A stretch of 64,000 nt of DNA from Ryuthela nishihirai (GCA_038380435.1 JAWZYU010000009.1:66679901-66743900), one strand, 5' to 3'. Counted from the stretch's first letter, positions 1 to 11,585 are shown. Numbers and translations are program-made. The notes: a model not told the origin generated them from the letters alone.

Positions 1-59
1 GCAGTTATTGCAATGACTGGTGAGAGCATAAACCTCAGCTAATCTGCAATTCACATTCC

Positions 60-360
60 GTACTGACAGAATGATGTCCGTAGCTGCATGTACACATGTC
101 TAATGTTGTACACTGTGGATTGTGGGGCTACTACAGCTTGCTGTCGAATTCGATGATCGAGGCGTTCGGACATCCAGATTATTGCATCCTGATGAGTTTA
201 CTATGCGACGCAGGGACCAACCAGCCTTTATAGCATTATGTTGAAGCCTCTGGTAAAGCTGCCCATGTGATAGTCCTTACACTTGCTTTCGCCACCGAGA
301 TCACTCTGATGCAGTGGTCCACCCGCTCAGGTGAGGACGACCAAACTTAGTCCGAGCTAT
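60..360 (-). pseudogene. possible Tc1-like transposase N-terminal fragment
   Basis: On the minus strand this patch gives broken frames with a GRPHLSG-type linker and an arrangement loosely like the helix-turn-helix part of Tc1 transposases, with stops in all frames. It shares an exact 19-base string (73-91) with 1792-1810, the upstream edge of the clearer Tc1 remnant, so both may come from one family. I cannot define its ends. It could be some other old repeat. Confidence 0.25.
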
Positions 361-949
361 TTTGTCCTGTTATCTCCCTCACCTATCATGTGATTGGTTC
401 ACAGCTGCACTCATTTCCATAACCCGACTGTTGACACGTACCCAGCTATTTGCATGGCGCTCCAACAAATACTTACTGGTTTGCCATTTACAATATCGAG
501 CAGTATATTTTACATGGATTTCTTCAGTTCACATAACTATTTTAAGGTAGAACTTTCGTATCTTTGTAAACGATAGGGAAAGGATGACCGAAAAAGGACA
601 TGTGTATACTCTTATATGAAGAACAGTTTTCAACCATAGACTCTGTCAAATACAATTCATTGCAAAGAAGAAAAATGACGTTCTGCCTCTAAGAGCTGCA
701 CAGTGATTTCTTTCTATAACCATTTGAATATGCCTGACTGCAATTGTGTTCGAGACTTTGGAGTACTTTTAACTACAACTCTATTCTGGAGCTTTTATTA
801 CTTCGGCACCATTCTGACCTTTGAAAACTTTTGACTACAATACTATACTTCTGATACAAAAACATTGCACAGCCAGAAGGAATGTTGTGCGTACAATACA
901 AAGCGACGTGTTAAAAGATAATAGTGCAAGTAACAAATGACCAAATTTG

Positions 950-1810
950 TAGCCTGTTTAGTGAGGTGGCTGCATGGACATTAGAGTGACATCAGTACGA
1001 GGTGTAGCCATCTTTCACTGCAATATGAGCACTAATGCGGTTAGGAAGTGAGTCCAAAAGTTTCTTAATAATATAGATTTGCTACACTTGTGCATGAAGA
1101 TCTTTCATATTATGCACTGGAGTCAGTTCTGTTCTTAGACGTCTTCTCATGACTTCCCAGATGTGCTTAATCGATGATATATTTGTTTACTAGGTTGGTC
1201 ATGGTAGGAAGGGAAAGGCTTGCAGACACTGCTCAGAAATACGTGCGGTGTGTAGTCTGGCATTATCCTGCTGGAATGTGGAATTTAGCATGCTGTGCAG
1301 GAGTGGTAAAACAGCAGGGTGGAGAATGGGATCCACATATCGTAAGGCAGTTAAATTACTCTTCATGACGACGAGAGATGACCGACCGTCATAAGAGATG
1401 GCGCCCCACACCAGGATCCCAGAAATGGGTACGTGGAGCACATATGGAGCGAATGATACAAGATGAAGGAGCTCTTTTTCCAGTATGTCGCCATACTTGA
1501 GTGTAGCCATCGTTCTGTCCCAGACAAACATAGGCCTCATCCTGAAGATGACATATAGCCATTCATCACACCACTCGGCTCGTTTGTTGCACCAACTTCA
1601 ATGTGGCATTCCTTTGGTTTCAAGTGATCTGTATTCAGAGGAGAGGGTGCTTTCCTTGCATACTAGTTTCGTACAGGCATTAATGAATGGTACTAACGTA
1701 TACCGGTAGTCCCTCTGCCATTGGATATCTGTCGGGGAATCGTGTTTTCGGTACTAGCAGCCATCCGGCAAAACTACCGATCATCCGTAGCGATGTCCGT
1801 AGCTGCATGT
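950..1810 (-). pseudogene. Tc1-like transposase remnant (DDE domain)
   Basis: The longest open piece (1199-1540, minus) reads like the catalytic core of a Tc1 transposase. It has VWGAISYDGRSSLVV, then ALRYVDPILHPAVLPLL, then the second catalytic aspartate in FQQDNARLHTA. Downstream, after a frame change, come SSIKHIWEVM and a typical C-terminal RISAHIAVKDGYTSY. The canonical SPIEH motif carries the third acidic residue; here the glutamate is lysine. Upstream, QNDGYTQVWRHTGKR sits in another frame, matching the family's strand before GVMVWGAI. Several frameshifts and stops make it inactive. Tc1 elements are cut-and-paste DNA transposons that target TA; I could not identify the terminal inverted repeats. 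Confidence 0.8.
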
Positions 1811-2780
1811 GAGTCCGAGCTGTAGGCACTCGAGGATGATATGATCCTTAAAAACGACGCGATACACCTTTCCTTTCGACAATAACGAGATTTACAGGTC
1901 AGATTCGGTTTCTTTAATTTACACTTTCCACTTTACTTTCTCTATAACTAATGAAATCCGTGTCATTATCCGCCCTTTAAATATAGACAGACCTCGCGAT
2001 TTTCCCTTCATTTTCATATATCACTGTCCTGCCCTTCCGTAATAATTTTCATAAACATAGCTCCACTTCTTCTGGGTGGGTTACTTTTTTAACGAGGAGT
2101 GTATCTTGAAAACTATGGAACATTTTTGACTACAGCCCTATTCTGCTGTTAGGACCCTTTATAACTGCAATTCTATTTTGTCTTGGAAGCCTTTCGACTA
2201 CAAACCGTTTCGAGCTTTGGACTTTCTGATTAGAAAACGGTTATGAGCTTTTTATCCTTGTAATACTTATAACCCGGTTCTGAGTTTCGATGTCCTTGTG
2301 ACCTTGGCTGTCAACAAAAAGCACCCATCGGAGGTAAAATAACCAGAAATGCCCTTTGTTAAAAAAAGAAGTCGAAAAATCTCTTAACTAAGTGACCAGA
2401 CTACTACTTCAGCATAATCATGTCTCAAATGCTCCAGTTTTAATTAATATAAATCTTTTGACATTAATAAGTTGCCTCCTTATTGGAGTTAAACATTTGG
2501 AATAAAATTTCCATTGTTTTCCCTGCATTACATTTACCACTGACAGGGTCAGCGAAATGATTCGTTCAGTGAAGAATGTAGCCTAGAGTGCCAAATATTA
2601 AAATTTCAGCTAAATCTTTAGCTGATGCTATATCGTATAGGTTTAGATCTCTAAATGTATATGCTCTATATGTTCTATATATTCCTAAGTATATAGAATA
2701 TAAGTAATATAGTTCTCTCAAGGGATCTTCAGTAATAAAATATCACATGAGATGTCCTGTAGACATGGGGAAAAGTTTAC
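1811..2780. other. AT-rich stretch, no gene seen
   Basis: Stops in all frames and no recognisable domain. A run rich in TATA and TATAG steps lies at about 2640-2710. I see no supported feature. Confidence 0.5.
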
Positions 2781-2860
2781 CACTGATAGTGTAGGAAGTA
2801 GAACTCCTGGCATGTTACTGGGAGTCGTGGGTTCGAATTCCACTCACAGCAAAACTTAAA
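2780..2860 (+). repeat. tRNA-like patch with pol III B-box
   Basis: GTAGGAAGTAGAACTCCTGGC followed about 15 bases later by GTGGGTTCGAATTCCAC resembles the anticodon arm and T arm of a tRNA. There is no convincing acceptor stem or A box. It is probably the head of an old tRNA-derived SINE, and chance is possible. Confidence 0.25.
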
Positions 2861-4000
2861 TTTTTTCAGCTAAATATTTTATGAATATATCTTTGCTAGA
2901 AAAAAACATTATATCCATGGGTGTCATCGGGATTTTACGTGGGGTAGGGAAATTCGACGTAAACAACAGATTTTGTTCATTTTTTGTAAATATATTTTTG
3001 ATATATTTGAAGTTTCATGTAAGATTTAGGTAAAAGTAAAATTTCGAAGTTCAGGGTTAATTTTTATTAAATGGTTAATATGCATGAAATAGCGTTCGAA
3101 AAATAATGGTGGGGTTTCGAGAACCAATGTGAAGAAAATATTATACATATTCAAGAACCTAATATTTATTTGAAAACTACCTCAAACAGTTTTGAATATA
3201 ATTAATGAATTTCCTGCATGTGTCAAAACGTTTATTCCAGTTCTTGCATCATATGTCTTGTTACTTGATCATTCCGCTTCTCTTATTCTGGCTTTCAAAG
3301 ATTCAGGTCTAGAATTTTTTCCCTGTAAACATAATTCTTTACACAGCTCATCAAGAAAAGACAAGGAGTGTCAAATCAGGGCTCCTTCGTCGTCATAGAA
3401 TTGGATCACCTCTGTCAATTCATCTGTCAGGAAATGTTGCACTAAGAACTATCGTAATATCTCTAAGGAAATGCAGCGGTGCGTAGTTCTCTGGTGGTAA
3501 TGGTGGTGCGTAGTTCTCTGGTGATCTGGTGGAATGGGGTAATGTACAGGTACAACTTTCATTGTGATGTCTTTTGTGTATTTGGAACCAGTGCTACCCA
3601 AAATCCTCCCCTGTATTTTTTTCTGAATTTCAGGGAAACAAATATCCCGTTATACACCTCTCCATCACCAGCACCATTGGGTCATACATCAATGAACAGT
3701 TTAAGCAATTTAAATGCGAAAACTTCACCCACAAATAATAAATTTTTCATTCCAAACTGAAGTAAAGCTTTGTACTTTGTTGCTTTAATTTTGAACAGCA
3801 GTGTAAATGCACATTTAAACTTGTACTTAAACGATTAGGTTTAAGAGAGATTGCAAAAAAACAGAAGTCGGAAACAAGTAAACTTGTTTCGAAACACTTT
3901 TGGGAAAAAAACGAAACAAAAATAAAAATGTAAAGCGAGATATTATTCGCAGAGTCAAGAATTAGGCCTAACAGCCTTTGCCATTTCACTTCCCATGAGT
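2861..4000. other. AT-rich stretch, no gene seen
   Basis: Short random open frames only. A short direct repeat, GTGCGTAGTTCTCTGGTG, occurs at 3478 and again at about 3505. Confidence 0.45.
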
Positions 4001-4004
4001 TCGT

Positions 4005-4500
4005 CCAGCACACTAGATGGCAGTGTTGGTGGCGAACATGGTACTGAAGATAACACGTAATAATTCCCACGTTATTCGCCGCTCACGTTCCTTTGCCATT
4101 GGAGACGAGAAGCAGGGTGAGTCAAGTGAAAGCTCTTCAGGGCCAATGTGAAGATTCTCTCCGATCATCTAGTCGGCGAAATGTTCCCTAATTTACTCTG
4201 CAAGTGGCGCTTACCTTCCGGTATTGACTAAACACTACTTAATATTCCCCAGGCCGGAGAACAGCGAGCACGGAATGGGAGTCTTTCACCGTAACGGGGA
4301 CCATTTGTCGCCGCTCGAACTTGGGCCGCTTCCGGTGGCAAACAAAGCTTGCGGGGCACAATTATATCGTCGGGATTGTCGTCAAAGCTGCGCATGAGAT
4401 TGTGATGCATTGCGCTTAATTGCCGAAATGTAAGTCTGCTAATAGGATTAACGGTGCTCGGTAAATAAATCTTTTGTAGCACTTTAAAAGAGTTATCCTT
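4005..4500. other. GC-richer single-copy patch, possible regulatory element
   Basis: Base composition rises clearly above the neighbours and no SINE or transposon signature is seen. The left edge has CACTAGATGGCAGTG, close to the animal CTCF core. Inside are homeodomain-type cores (GCTTAATTGCC, TAGGATTAAC). A minus-strand frame of 84 codons (4228-4482) spans the patch but matches nothing I know and probably reflects the lack of AT-rich stops. A conserved noncoding element is my inference; a decayed exon is the alternative. Confidence 0.25.
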
Positions 4501-5680
4501 TATTCCGCTTTGTTACGCTTAAACGTAGATGTGAAGCTTCCACTGCTTCGACGTGGATCCTGAAACGAGACGAAATGTGAGAAGATTTGGACAAGGGAAA
4601 AAAAGCAGAAGAGCTGAAGCAATTGAGATGATTTTTTTTAATTATGTCAATAGGGTATTTTATCACTTTTACTGGGTTCTGAAATGGGATTTTTTCTAGG
4701 ATATTAGAGATGATTTAAATTCTGATAAAAACAGTTCACGTGTCTTTAATCTTAGTTATTGGGTTTTTATATGGAAGAACTTTAGGTTTCGTAATTCAGA
4801 TTAGTGCAAAATATGTTTGCGTCGTTAATATGGCATTACTTGTACATTTTTTCGTTAGTAAATACTTCCAATTTTTTGTCTTAATGACCCAATTAAATTG
4901 TATAATTTTTAAATATGAAACGTGCTCTAAAGAAGTTTGGTTTATTTTAATATGTGTTATTTATATCTACCAGTTTTTTAAGAAGTTATAAAAGCTGCAG
5001 GGAAATATTAATAACCGTTTTTTAGATGATAATTATCTTTTTTTTATTTCTTTCTTTCATAGCTTAGCTTGGACATTCCCAATAGCTTCAGTCAGTTTCA
5101 ATCAGTTTTAGTTTCATGCTCAACATTAATAAAATGTTTTAAGTTTTTCAGAAATGTCTACAAATATTTCTTCTAATGCTGTTGATGATTAGTCAGGATT
5201 TTTTTTATATTGAACTCTGCGTGATTACAAAAAAATATGTATCATAATCCGTCCTTTGGAAGGCAATTTAAAGTTAGATCAGGCGTCATTAAAAACCATC
5301 TAATGAGACCCACAATCCTCCCGAGCTCATGCCTTTGACTCGAAATCACACAGTGCCCAGTTTCAGTGACTGCCACTGTGATGATCGTTGTGGATTTATT
5401 TATCTTAATAAGACACGTCTTAAATTTGCGATTCGTGTCATTAAAACGTAACTTTCAATAAAAATATGTAGATATCTGCTTGCAGCGTGAAGGGTAAGTC
5501 AGATTAGAAGAGACATAATTTGCACATTTATACATACAGACAGGGAAAAATTTAATTTAATACCATTTTTTAATATTTGAAAAGTTATGGTAGATGAAAT
5601 AGGACAGAACGGAGTTACACATCGCAAGAACCTATCTCAAAGTTTATTAAAGTATAAAAATAATTCTTACATCAAAGGTT
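4501..5680. other. AT-rich stretch, no gene seen
   Basis: Long A/T runs and no domain or repeat-family match. A hydrophobic 83-codon plus-strand frame at 4740-4991 is of the kind expected by chance in T-rich sequence. Confidence 0.5.
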
Positions 5681-5794
5681 TTACTAAAATAATCGTGTAG
5701 AAGTTTGTGTCTCGATTTTGTCGTCATAAAATCTGAAAACTGGTTTTCGAACATAAGAATTTTTTAACTGAATAATTCCAATATTTTCTAATTC

Positions 5795-6120
5795 TTTACC
5801 ATCATCATCATCATCAAGCAGCCATGGGCTACGGAGGTCCAACCAGACCGTGCAATTTAGTTCTCCAAGCATATCTGTCCTGAGCTACATCTGCTGCATC
5901 TGGCCACTGAACACCAATTCTACAAAGGTCTTGTTTGACATTGTCTGCCCATCGCATTCTAGGTCTCCCCCTCTTTCCGAAGCCTTTAGGCACAATATTC
6001 ATAACCCTATTGCCAATCTATAATTATCCATACGGGCAACATGGCCAAACCAACAAAGTCTCTCTCTGCACAATATGCTGCTTAAAGGAGGTTGCCGACT
6101 CCTTTACCACTATTTGTGAT
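5795..6120 (-). pseudogene. 3' end of a non-LTR retrotransposon (LINE) with GAT-repeat tail
   Basis: Read on the minus strand, three frames joined by frameshifts give the C-terminal tail typical of LINE reverse transcriptase proteins. LCWFGHVARMDNYRLA is followed by MNIVPKGF, KRGRPRMRWADNVKQDL, and finally CRIGVQWPDAADVAQDR with YAWRTKLHGLVGPP before a TAG stop near 5829-5831. After about 15 bases comes a GAT/ATG microsatellite (about 5801-5817), the simple tail expected where reverse transcription begins. Only this end is present, so it is a strongly 5'-truncated dead copy. Its family assignment (jockey or RTE-like) is uncertain. Confidence 0.8.
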
Positions 6121-6205
6121 ATGTTTTCTGAGCTCATACGACAAGACTAAGTTTCTGAATGCGATAATGTAACATTATTTATTTATTTATATGGATACAC
6201 TCAGA

Positions 6206-6483
6206 ACCCGCCCCCCCTGTCAGTAGGGGACACCGATGGGCTTGGAAAGTCCGCCCTCCGTCGGATGGGACGTTAAGCCGTGGCCCGTGTGTGGGAGAGC
6301 CATACTCTGTGCACGTTAAAGAACACGCTGGATGGCCTTGACGGGAGGTTACCATCTGTCTCCCAACAGCTGTTCCAGTGAGTCCCCTCCCCAACTTTCT
6401 CTGAGCCTTCGGGGTCCATGTGACCTGGCCATTTAGCCCATGGTGTGCACAAAAGTGCCGCTCAGAGGTAAAACAACCCAACC
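6206..6483 (+). mobile_element. SINE-A, 5'-truncated copy
   Basis: Body and tail of the tRNA-derived SINE-A family: GGGGACACCGATGGGCTTGG, GGGACGTTAAGCCGTGG, TGCACGTTAAAGAACACGC and the tail CGCTCAGAGGTAAAACAACC. The tRNA-like head is missing. CACTCAGA flanks it at 6198-6205 and 6484-6491, an 8-bp target-site duplication. This shows the truncated copy inserted as such, as in LINE-driven target-primed reverse transcription. SINEs encode no protein; the antisense frame over it is not a gene. Confidence 0.85.
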
Positions 6484-6499
6484 CACTCAGACACATGTC

Positions 6500-6800
6500 C
6501 AGGATTTAATTTAGGGGGGGGGGGGTCTGAGAATAAGACTTGAGCAGGATTTTTCCAATTACTAAAATATTTCACCGCCGAACAGGAAAGGTTAAAATGA
6601 TATTCTATATGGAATGAGATTTTATATTTGTTTTTATTTAATCTATTTTTAGTGTCGGACATGAAAAATGGGGGCAAAATAAAGTTATACAAAGACAACG
6701 TTTTCGATTTCAAAGCAGGTAGTGATTCCTATAAGACGACAGAATTTTCAAGGGGGAGGGGAGGGGGTTCGGATCACACGGACCCCTATCTGGGTATCCA
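6500..6800. repeat. dispersed G-run repeat (family G), copy 1
   Basis: Starts with a 12-G run at 6514. It then contains AATAAGACTTGAG, GAACAGGAAAGGTTA, TTAGTGTCGGACAT, ATTTCAAAGCAGGTAG and a closing GGGG...GGACCCCTATCTGGG block. The same blocks in the same order occur at 51985-52262, so this is a repeat about 280 bp long. Its class is unknown; no target duplication or coding potential is seen. Confidence 0.55.
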
Positions 6801-6807
6801 TTCAGGG

Positions 6808-6890
6808 ATGAATACACTCTTCTTATTGCAATACACTGTACACTACTATACTTATTGTAATATGCTGAGTACACTATTCTTATTGCAACG
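6808..6890. repeat. short degenerate tandem repeat
   Basis: Three imperfect units of roughly 30 bases built on ACTCTTCTTATTGCAATA. It lies directly after the family G copy. Confidence 0.45.
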
Positions 6891-6899
6891 GAAAAAAAA

Positions 6900-8100
6900 C
6901 GATGAGCATTGCGCATTTTCGTTTGTTTTGTAGCCCATCCTGGTCGACTGGTTAAACATTTAACAAAAGTCGTTTAATTAACTGGATGACCAAAATCTAA
7001 AAGTTTCTGAATAGGCTGTAAGGTACTGAATCGTCCAGTGTCTCCCAGGTTGACACTGAAAGGTCAAAACATGAAATATCTGAATAAGCTGGATGGTCAA
7101 AACACACACATGTAAAATGGATCTGTAATCGATCGCTTAATTATCTTTATTAAGCATCTTCTTGAGTGGCAGTAGACATGCGCTCTCCGTACTCGTAAAT
7201 GGGACCTAAATATGTGACACTAAATTGCAAAGCATATTGACAAGTGCCGATGGTTTAGTTTGACGAACTTTGTACTGCGAAGATGTAGGTGGAAAGAAAA
7301 CCAACAGAATGAAGATAAGTAACCATATATAATGGGATAAGTAGGTTGATTTCATACACTTAGTTCAATCGTTCTGTAGTATCATCAAAAATATTCAGTC
7401 TGATTTCAGTGTACTTAGTGTTGCTGCTTTACTAAGAAAGTTATTTTCGATGAGAGCTACATAGAATGTTACTGAAAGTTGCAAAATGACAGTTTGGTAC
7501 AGAAATTCCAAGTAGTTTGTACCCAGGAGATGAGGAAGATCAGGTGAAGGAAGACACAGTGACTGTTTGGAATGAATCCTTTGTTTGTATGAATATATAA
7601 AATTATCGTAATTTTCACGAAGCACCATTAAGTAGTTAATCAATGTAAATTGTATTATATTTTTCATATTGAAAAAAAAATAAAATTATTTTCTCGTGTG
7701 TACAGATGTCAATTTAAAATTTCTTCCACACAATTTTACTTCAAACCAGTGTTTTGGGTTTTCGTAAAAATACCGCAGTAGCTGTTTCTGCAGAAAACAC
7801 TTCCCTAAAGTTAAATGAGAGATTTTTAATAGAATTTCCTGGAAAGGTTTAAACGCATTTTCTGGCAATATTTTCTTTCTTTTAAAATTATAAGAAATCC
7901 CCAAAAACTTACTTTGTAGTTGTAATGTTTAGTCTCGTTTCACATTGTGAATTAAACGTTAAGTACATATCAAAAATTGAAAAGTATTTTTTTTTAATAT
8001 TCAAATGTTTTCAATTAATCAAAGCGTTTCGCTTTACCATCATTGATAAAGTGGTCGTTGAAGCCTGAAAACCCATTAGAGAATATTTATACTTCATCAG
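6900..8100. other. AT-rich stretch, no gene seen
   Basis: Two minus-strand frames (7395-7667 and 7686-7904) are open by chance composition and match nothing. No repeat family recognised. Confidence 0.45.
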
Positions 8101-8104
8101 CGCA

Positions 8105-8375
8105 AATCTCAGTGCAGGCGTTGAGAGTTATCTCTCCTAATGTCCTTCGGTGAGAAGGGGAATACCGTGGGCTTTAAAAGGCCACCGTCCGTCGGATAGT
8201 ATTTTAAGCCGTGGAGCCGTGTGCAGGAGATACCTATCTTGTGCACGTTAAAGAATACGTTGAGTGGCCTTGAAAGTAAGTTTCTAGCTGTCCAGTGTCT
8301 TCTTCCTCTATCAACTCTGAGCCCTTGGGATCCTTGTGACGTGGCCATTAAGACCATTGTGTGCAAAACCAGCGC
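8105..8375 (+). mobile_element. SINE-A, old diverged copy
   Basis: The order of blocks matches SINE-A: GTTGAGAGTTATCTC, CCACCGTCCGTCGGATAG, TTTTAAGCCGTGGAGCCGTG, TGCACGTTAAAGAATACG, GTGACGTGGCCATTAAGACC, then CAGCGCCGCTAAG. The head and the CAACCC tail are lost or unrecognisable. It is much more diverged than the copies at 13.2 or 43.6 kb, so it is older. Confidence 0.75.
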
Positions 8376-8479
8376 CGCTAAGTGGTTTAAAAATCCATCT
8401 CAACTGCTTTTTTTTTGGTATGGGCTTTTTTTATCTTTGTGAATACCCTTTTAGGGTTAAGACAGCGCGCTATAAAGGA

Positions 8480-9430
8480 AACAGCGATTCTTCCAAGTGC
8501 GAGAAGAGTTCAGTTCAAAATTGCTAACGTACGTTGCATTTTTAACTTCTTCACTGTATCGATCCTTTGACTCGGAGCGTTGACTACCTATCTTTAATTT
8601 AGGAACCTGTGCCTCGATAGCTTTGAAACATTAACTTCCTACGAAGGGTTTGACTACATGTTTAGCTTAAAGGTTACCTCTAAAGCATTATTCTTCTAAA
8701 AATAGACTTTTTTATCAATAAAAATTACGAGATCTCTTCAACGGCTTGAAAGAAAACCTGCTTAATAAAATACAGTGTTCACCCTCTCCTGAGAATATTT
8801 TTTTCTGAGTCTAGCATCGAGTGACTTTTGTGCACGAAAGTATCAAAAACATGCATTTTAGGGGCCCTCCTGGGTTTCATAAACTGAAAGACCCTTTCGA
8901 AACTGCAGTGCGCATGACGCTATAGTTCCTTCACTAGATGAAACGATACCCTGGCGATGTTGTATGTTATGTGTTACCATGAGCCTTTTACACCTTTAGA
9001 ATACAGTCTACAAATATGTCTACATCGGATGATTTAAGTTTACTTTCGCTTCCTGCATAAGAAATAACTTTTACAGTCTTATCTTGAAATGAGTAATAAA
9101 CAAGAATATGTCTTGTCAAGTACAAAAATAAAGCGAATTTGATGGGGAGATGGCAAGCAAAGTTGGCATACACCTTTTTTTTTTTAAAGAAAATAACTTA
9201 CTTATGAGTGATTATTTTTACCTGAAATGTAAATAAGTCTATATTTTAAAAATAGATTGATTATAATTTGAAAGTAAGTAACGGTAAAGGGAATACAAAT
9301 TAATTGAAAAAAATTAATTGCTATTCCGTTCAGTCTGTGAGCGGATATTTTATAAAAATTCAATCGATTCTCTACAAATCAGAAATGGACAAAAAAGTAA
9401 AAACTTTCCTCCTCAGTCAAGCCGGAACGA
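8480..9430. other. AT-rich stretch, no gene seen
   Basis: No domain, repeat family or RNA gene recognised. Contains a T run at about 9175-9186. Confidence 0.45.
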
Positions 9431-9433
9431 GAG

Positions 9434-9795
9434 TACAGTCGCTCAAATAAATATCCGAACACTATGGTTGATTACAGAATTCAGAAAAAAATCGTCGTCA
9501 GAAACCGGTAAAAGAACAGTTTCCGTTTCGCGCCAAAAGTTTGGCATATGTATTACTAGTATAATAGTCATTCCGTCCCGTGGCCGAGTGGTTAGCACGC
9601 TTGGCTACTAATTTAAAGGACCTAGGTTCGAGAAAAAAAATCCCTGACAACGATTTTTTTAGAAATTAGTGATCTTTCGTGTACAGTACACGAAGGTTGA
9701 CAGATCACTAATTTCTAAAAAAAAATCGTTACCAGATATTTTTTCTGAATTCTGTAATCAACCATAATGTTCGGATATTTATTTGAGCGACTATA
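9434..9795. mobile_element. palindromic MITE (family C), split by inserted DNA
   Basis: The left end has TACAGTCGCTCAAATAAATA and the right end has its complement, TATTTATTTGAGCGACTATA. Between them lie GGTTGATTACAGAATTCAG, TTAGAAATTAGTGATC and their inverted copies around a central hairpin. TA ends suit a Tc1/mariner-type non-autonomous element. Two cleaner copies are at 42157 and 53761. Here about 140 bp (9491-9634) has been placed inside the left half. That insert is an inverted copy of DNA found at 10041-10176. Confidence 0.8.
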
Positions 9796-10176
9796 CATGC
9801 AGTTGAAACGAAATTTTGGTACCCCACTCCCTAAATATTCTTTAATCATAAAGCATTTCGTTACGTGTTATATTTATAATTTTTGACTATTATAAATAAG
9901 TAAATATCCCCCCCTCAAGCATCTGCTTGCCATAGAGGTCTGACAGGAGCCTGTAAGTTTATATGCCATAGTAGAGGGTCTGAGAGGATGGCACGACCTC
10001 AGCAGAAAAACGACATACACATCCATGCCTTAACCCGGGGCTCGAACCTAGGTCCTTTAAATTAGTAGCCAAGCGTGCTAACCACTCGGCCACGGGACGG
10101 AATGACTATTATATTATACTAGTAATACATATACAAACGTTTGGCGCGAAACGGAAACTGTTCTTTTACCGGTTTC
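9501..10176. repeat. inverted duplication, arms of about 132-136 bp
   Basis: 9501-9632 is the near-exact reverse complement of 10041-10176. Each arm carries the head of a SINE-B (GTGGCCGAGTGGTTAGCACG) and about 75 bp of non-SINE flank. The flank includes GTTTGGCGCGAAACGGAAAC on one side and its complement on the other. Since the flank is copied too, this is a duplication of a local segment, not two SINE insertions. The 410-bp spacer holds the right half of the palindromic MITE. Confidence 0.85.
9911..10096 (-). mobile_element. SINE-B, full-length copy
   Basis: On the minus strand the head reads CCCGTGGCCGAGTGGTTAGC with a B box in GGTTCGAGCCCCGGGTTAAG. The body follows (CATGGATGTG, CGTTTTTCTGCTGAGGTC) and the tail has GGCAAGCAGATGCTTGAGGG. 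The A- and B-box spacing suits a tRNA-derived pol III promoter. The head and its flank are duplicated in inverted orientation at 9501-9632. Confidence 0.85.
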
Positions 10177-10189
10177 CACTCAGAATTGC

Positions 10190-10430
10190 ACGTCGATCGA
10201 TAAACTCATTCACAAGGCAGGCGACAGCAGCGCCTCTGACGGTTCTCGAGGAGCACTCTCGAACCACGGCAGCTAGGAACCCTATCCGTCACAACAAGAG
10301 GGTCAGAACTAAGGAAGATCACCCCATCAATTTCGGGACCGATGCTCAAGTAGTCGCAGAACCTCGGGGAAACTGACAATTTCTGCCACTGATGATCTCA
10401 CAAATATCCGCTCGTCCATCCCCCCCCGGA
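10190..10430. other. GC-richer block of unknown nature
   Basis: About 240 bp, distinctly richer in G and C than its surroundings, running from GCACGTCGATCGATAAACTC to a C run near 10420. All frames carry stops. I recognise no family. It may be the remnant of a larger element, because it lies between two SINE-B copies. Confidence 0.3.
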
Positions 10431-10571
10431 ATTACGCCTATTATATAATATGATGATTATTTCCTATTATATTATTGTCTATTATATTATATTATTGTCC
10501 ATTTTATTATAAAAAATTACATGTTATTTTATATAAATATTGTTTATTATATTTATAATAACAGGTATCCC

Positions 10572-10762
10572 GTGCCGAATGGTTAACGTGCTTGGCTTCT
10601 GATCAAATGGGACCTGGGTTCGAGCCCCGGCTAAGGTATGGATGTTTGTATTGTTTTTATGCTGAGGTCTCATCATCCTCACAGACCTACTTTTGCGTAT
10701 AAACTGACAGGCTCCTGTCTGACCTCAGGGACAAGCAACTGCTTGAGGAGGATATTTACTTT
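10572..10762 (+). mobile_element. SINE-B, diverged copy
   Basis: Head CCCGTGCCGAATGGTTAACG, B box GGGTTCGAGCCCCGG, then GGATGTTTGTATTG, AACTGACAGGCTCCTGTC and the tail GACAAGCAACTGCTTGAGGA. It is diverged at the A box and followed by ATTTACTTTATTTA. Confidence 0.8.
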
Positions 10763-10769
10763 ATTTATG

Positions 10770-11570
10770 GACGCCTTTGGTGCGCCATTCAACGGGTGCC
10801 ATTTTGAATGGACTTGTTCTTTCGGCATTTTCCCCTTGTGGAAAAGCCGAGAAGAGGGCGTTCCTTACATTTTTTTGCAGCTTTTTCCTATCGTTTGTCT
10901 GGAAAAATAACTAATATTTAATATTCAAACAATCTTCACGTATACTCTAAAATTCATATTAGGACTATTATATTACTGAAGCCTGGTATTTCAAATATTT
11001 TGTTTCTCGAAAAGAAATTTATGGCGGTAATTTTAAATGTGATACATATAATATGTTTGTAAAGGGTGTCGTTAAACTTGCTACTTTTTATCTCCTAATA
11101 ATATTTGTATAATTACTAGTATCACTAGTATCACAGTCACACATATTTTTAACAGAAAAAAAAATTTAATTTCAACTTGTATTTCCAAATGAAATAAATG
11201 TCGGAAACTCCGAAAAACCTACTTTCCTCAAAGACCTCTATTTCTAATAAATCATTGGGAGGGACGAATATCTGATTAGTTACTTACTAAGACTTCCTGA
11301 AACAAAGTTCCAAAAACATTTTATTCCAATCTCTTTTATCTGCATACTTTCCGTATTATAAAAATTATCTATATTTGCCTCGATGAAATGATCTTTGAGG
11401 TCGGTTTTTTTATAACTTTTGTTTAGCCACTTTCATTTCGCATTATATACTTTTCAAAATTCCAATCTCCATGAAAAATATAGCGGCCTATCTATTTTCT
11501 AAAATAATTTCCTATATAATTTCCAAATAAACTCTCTCTCTATATATATACCCAAGGAAACGTCCCGATA
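10770..11570. other. AT-rich stretch, no gene seen
   Basis: Includes a short CT/TA microsatellite at about 11530-11550. Nothing else is supported. Confidence 0.45.
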
Positions 11571-11585
11571 CCATTGCTACTGTGC

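Noticed and set aside
6179..6496. 105-codon minus-strand open frame (and similar frames at 13347, 43744, 51241, 58060)
   Set aside because: They lie inside SINE-A copies, read either strand and recur wherever the SINE occurs. They reflect GC-rich SINE sequence, not genes.
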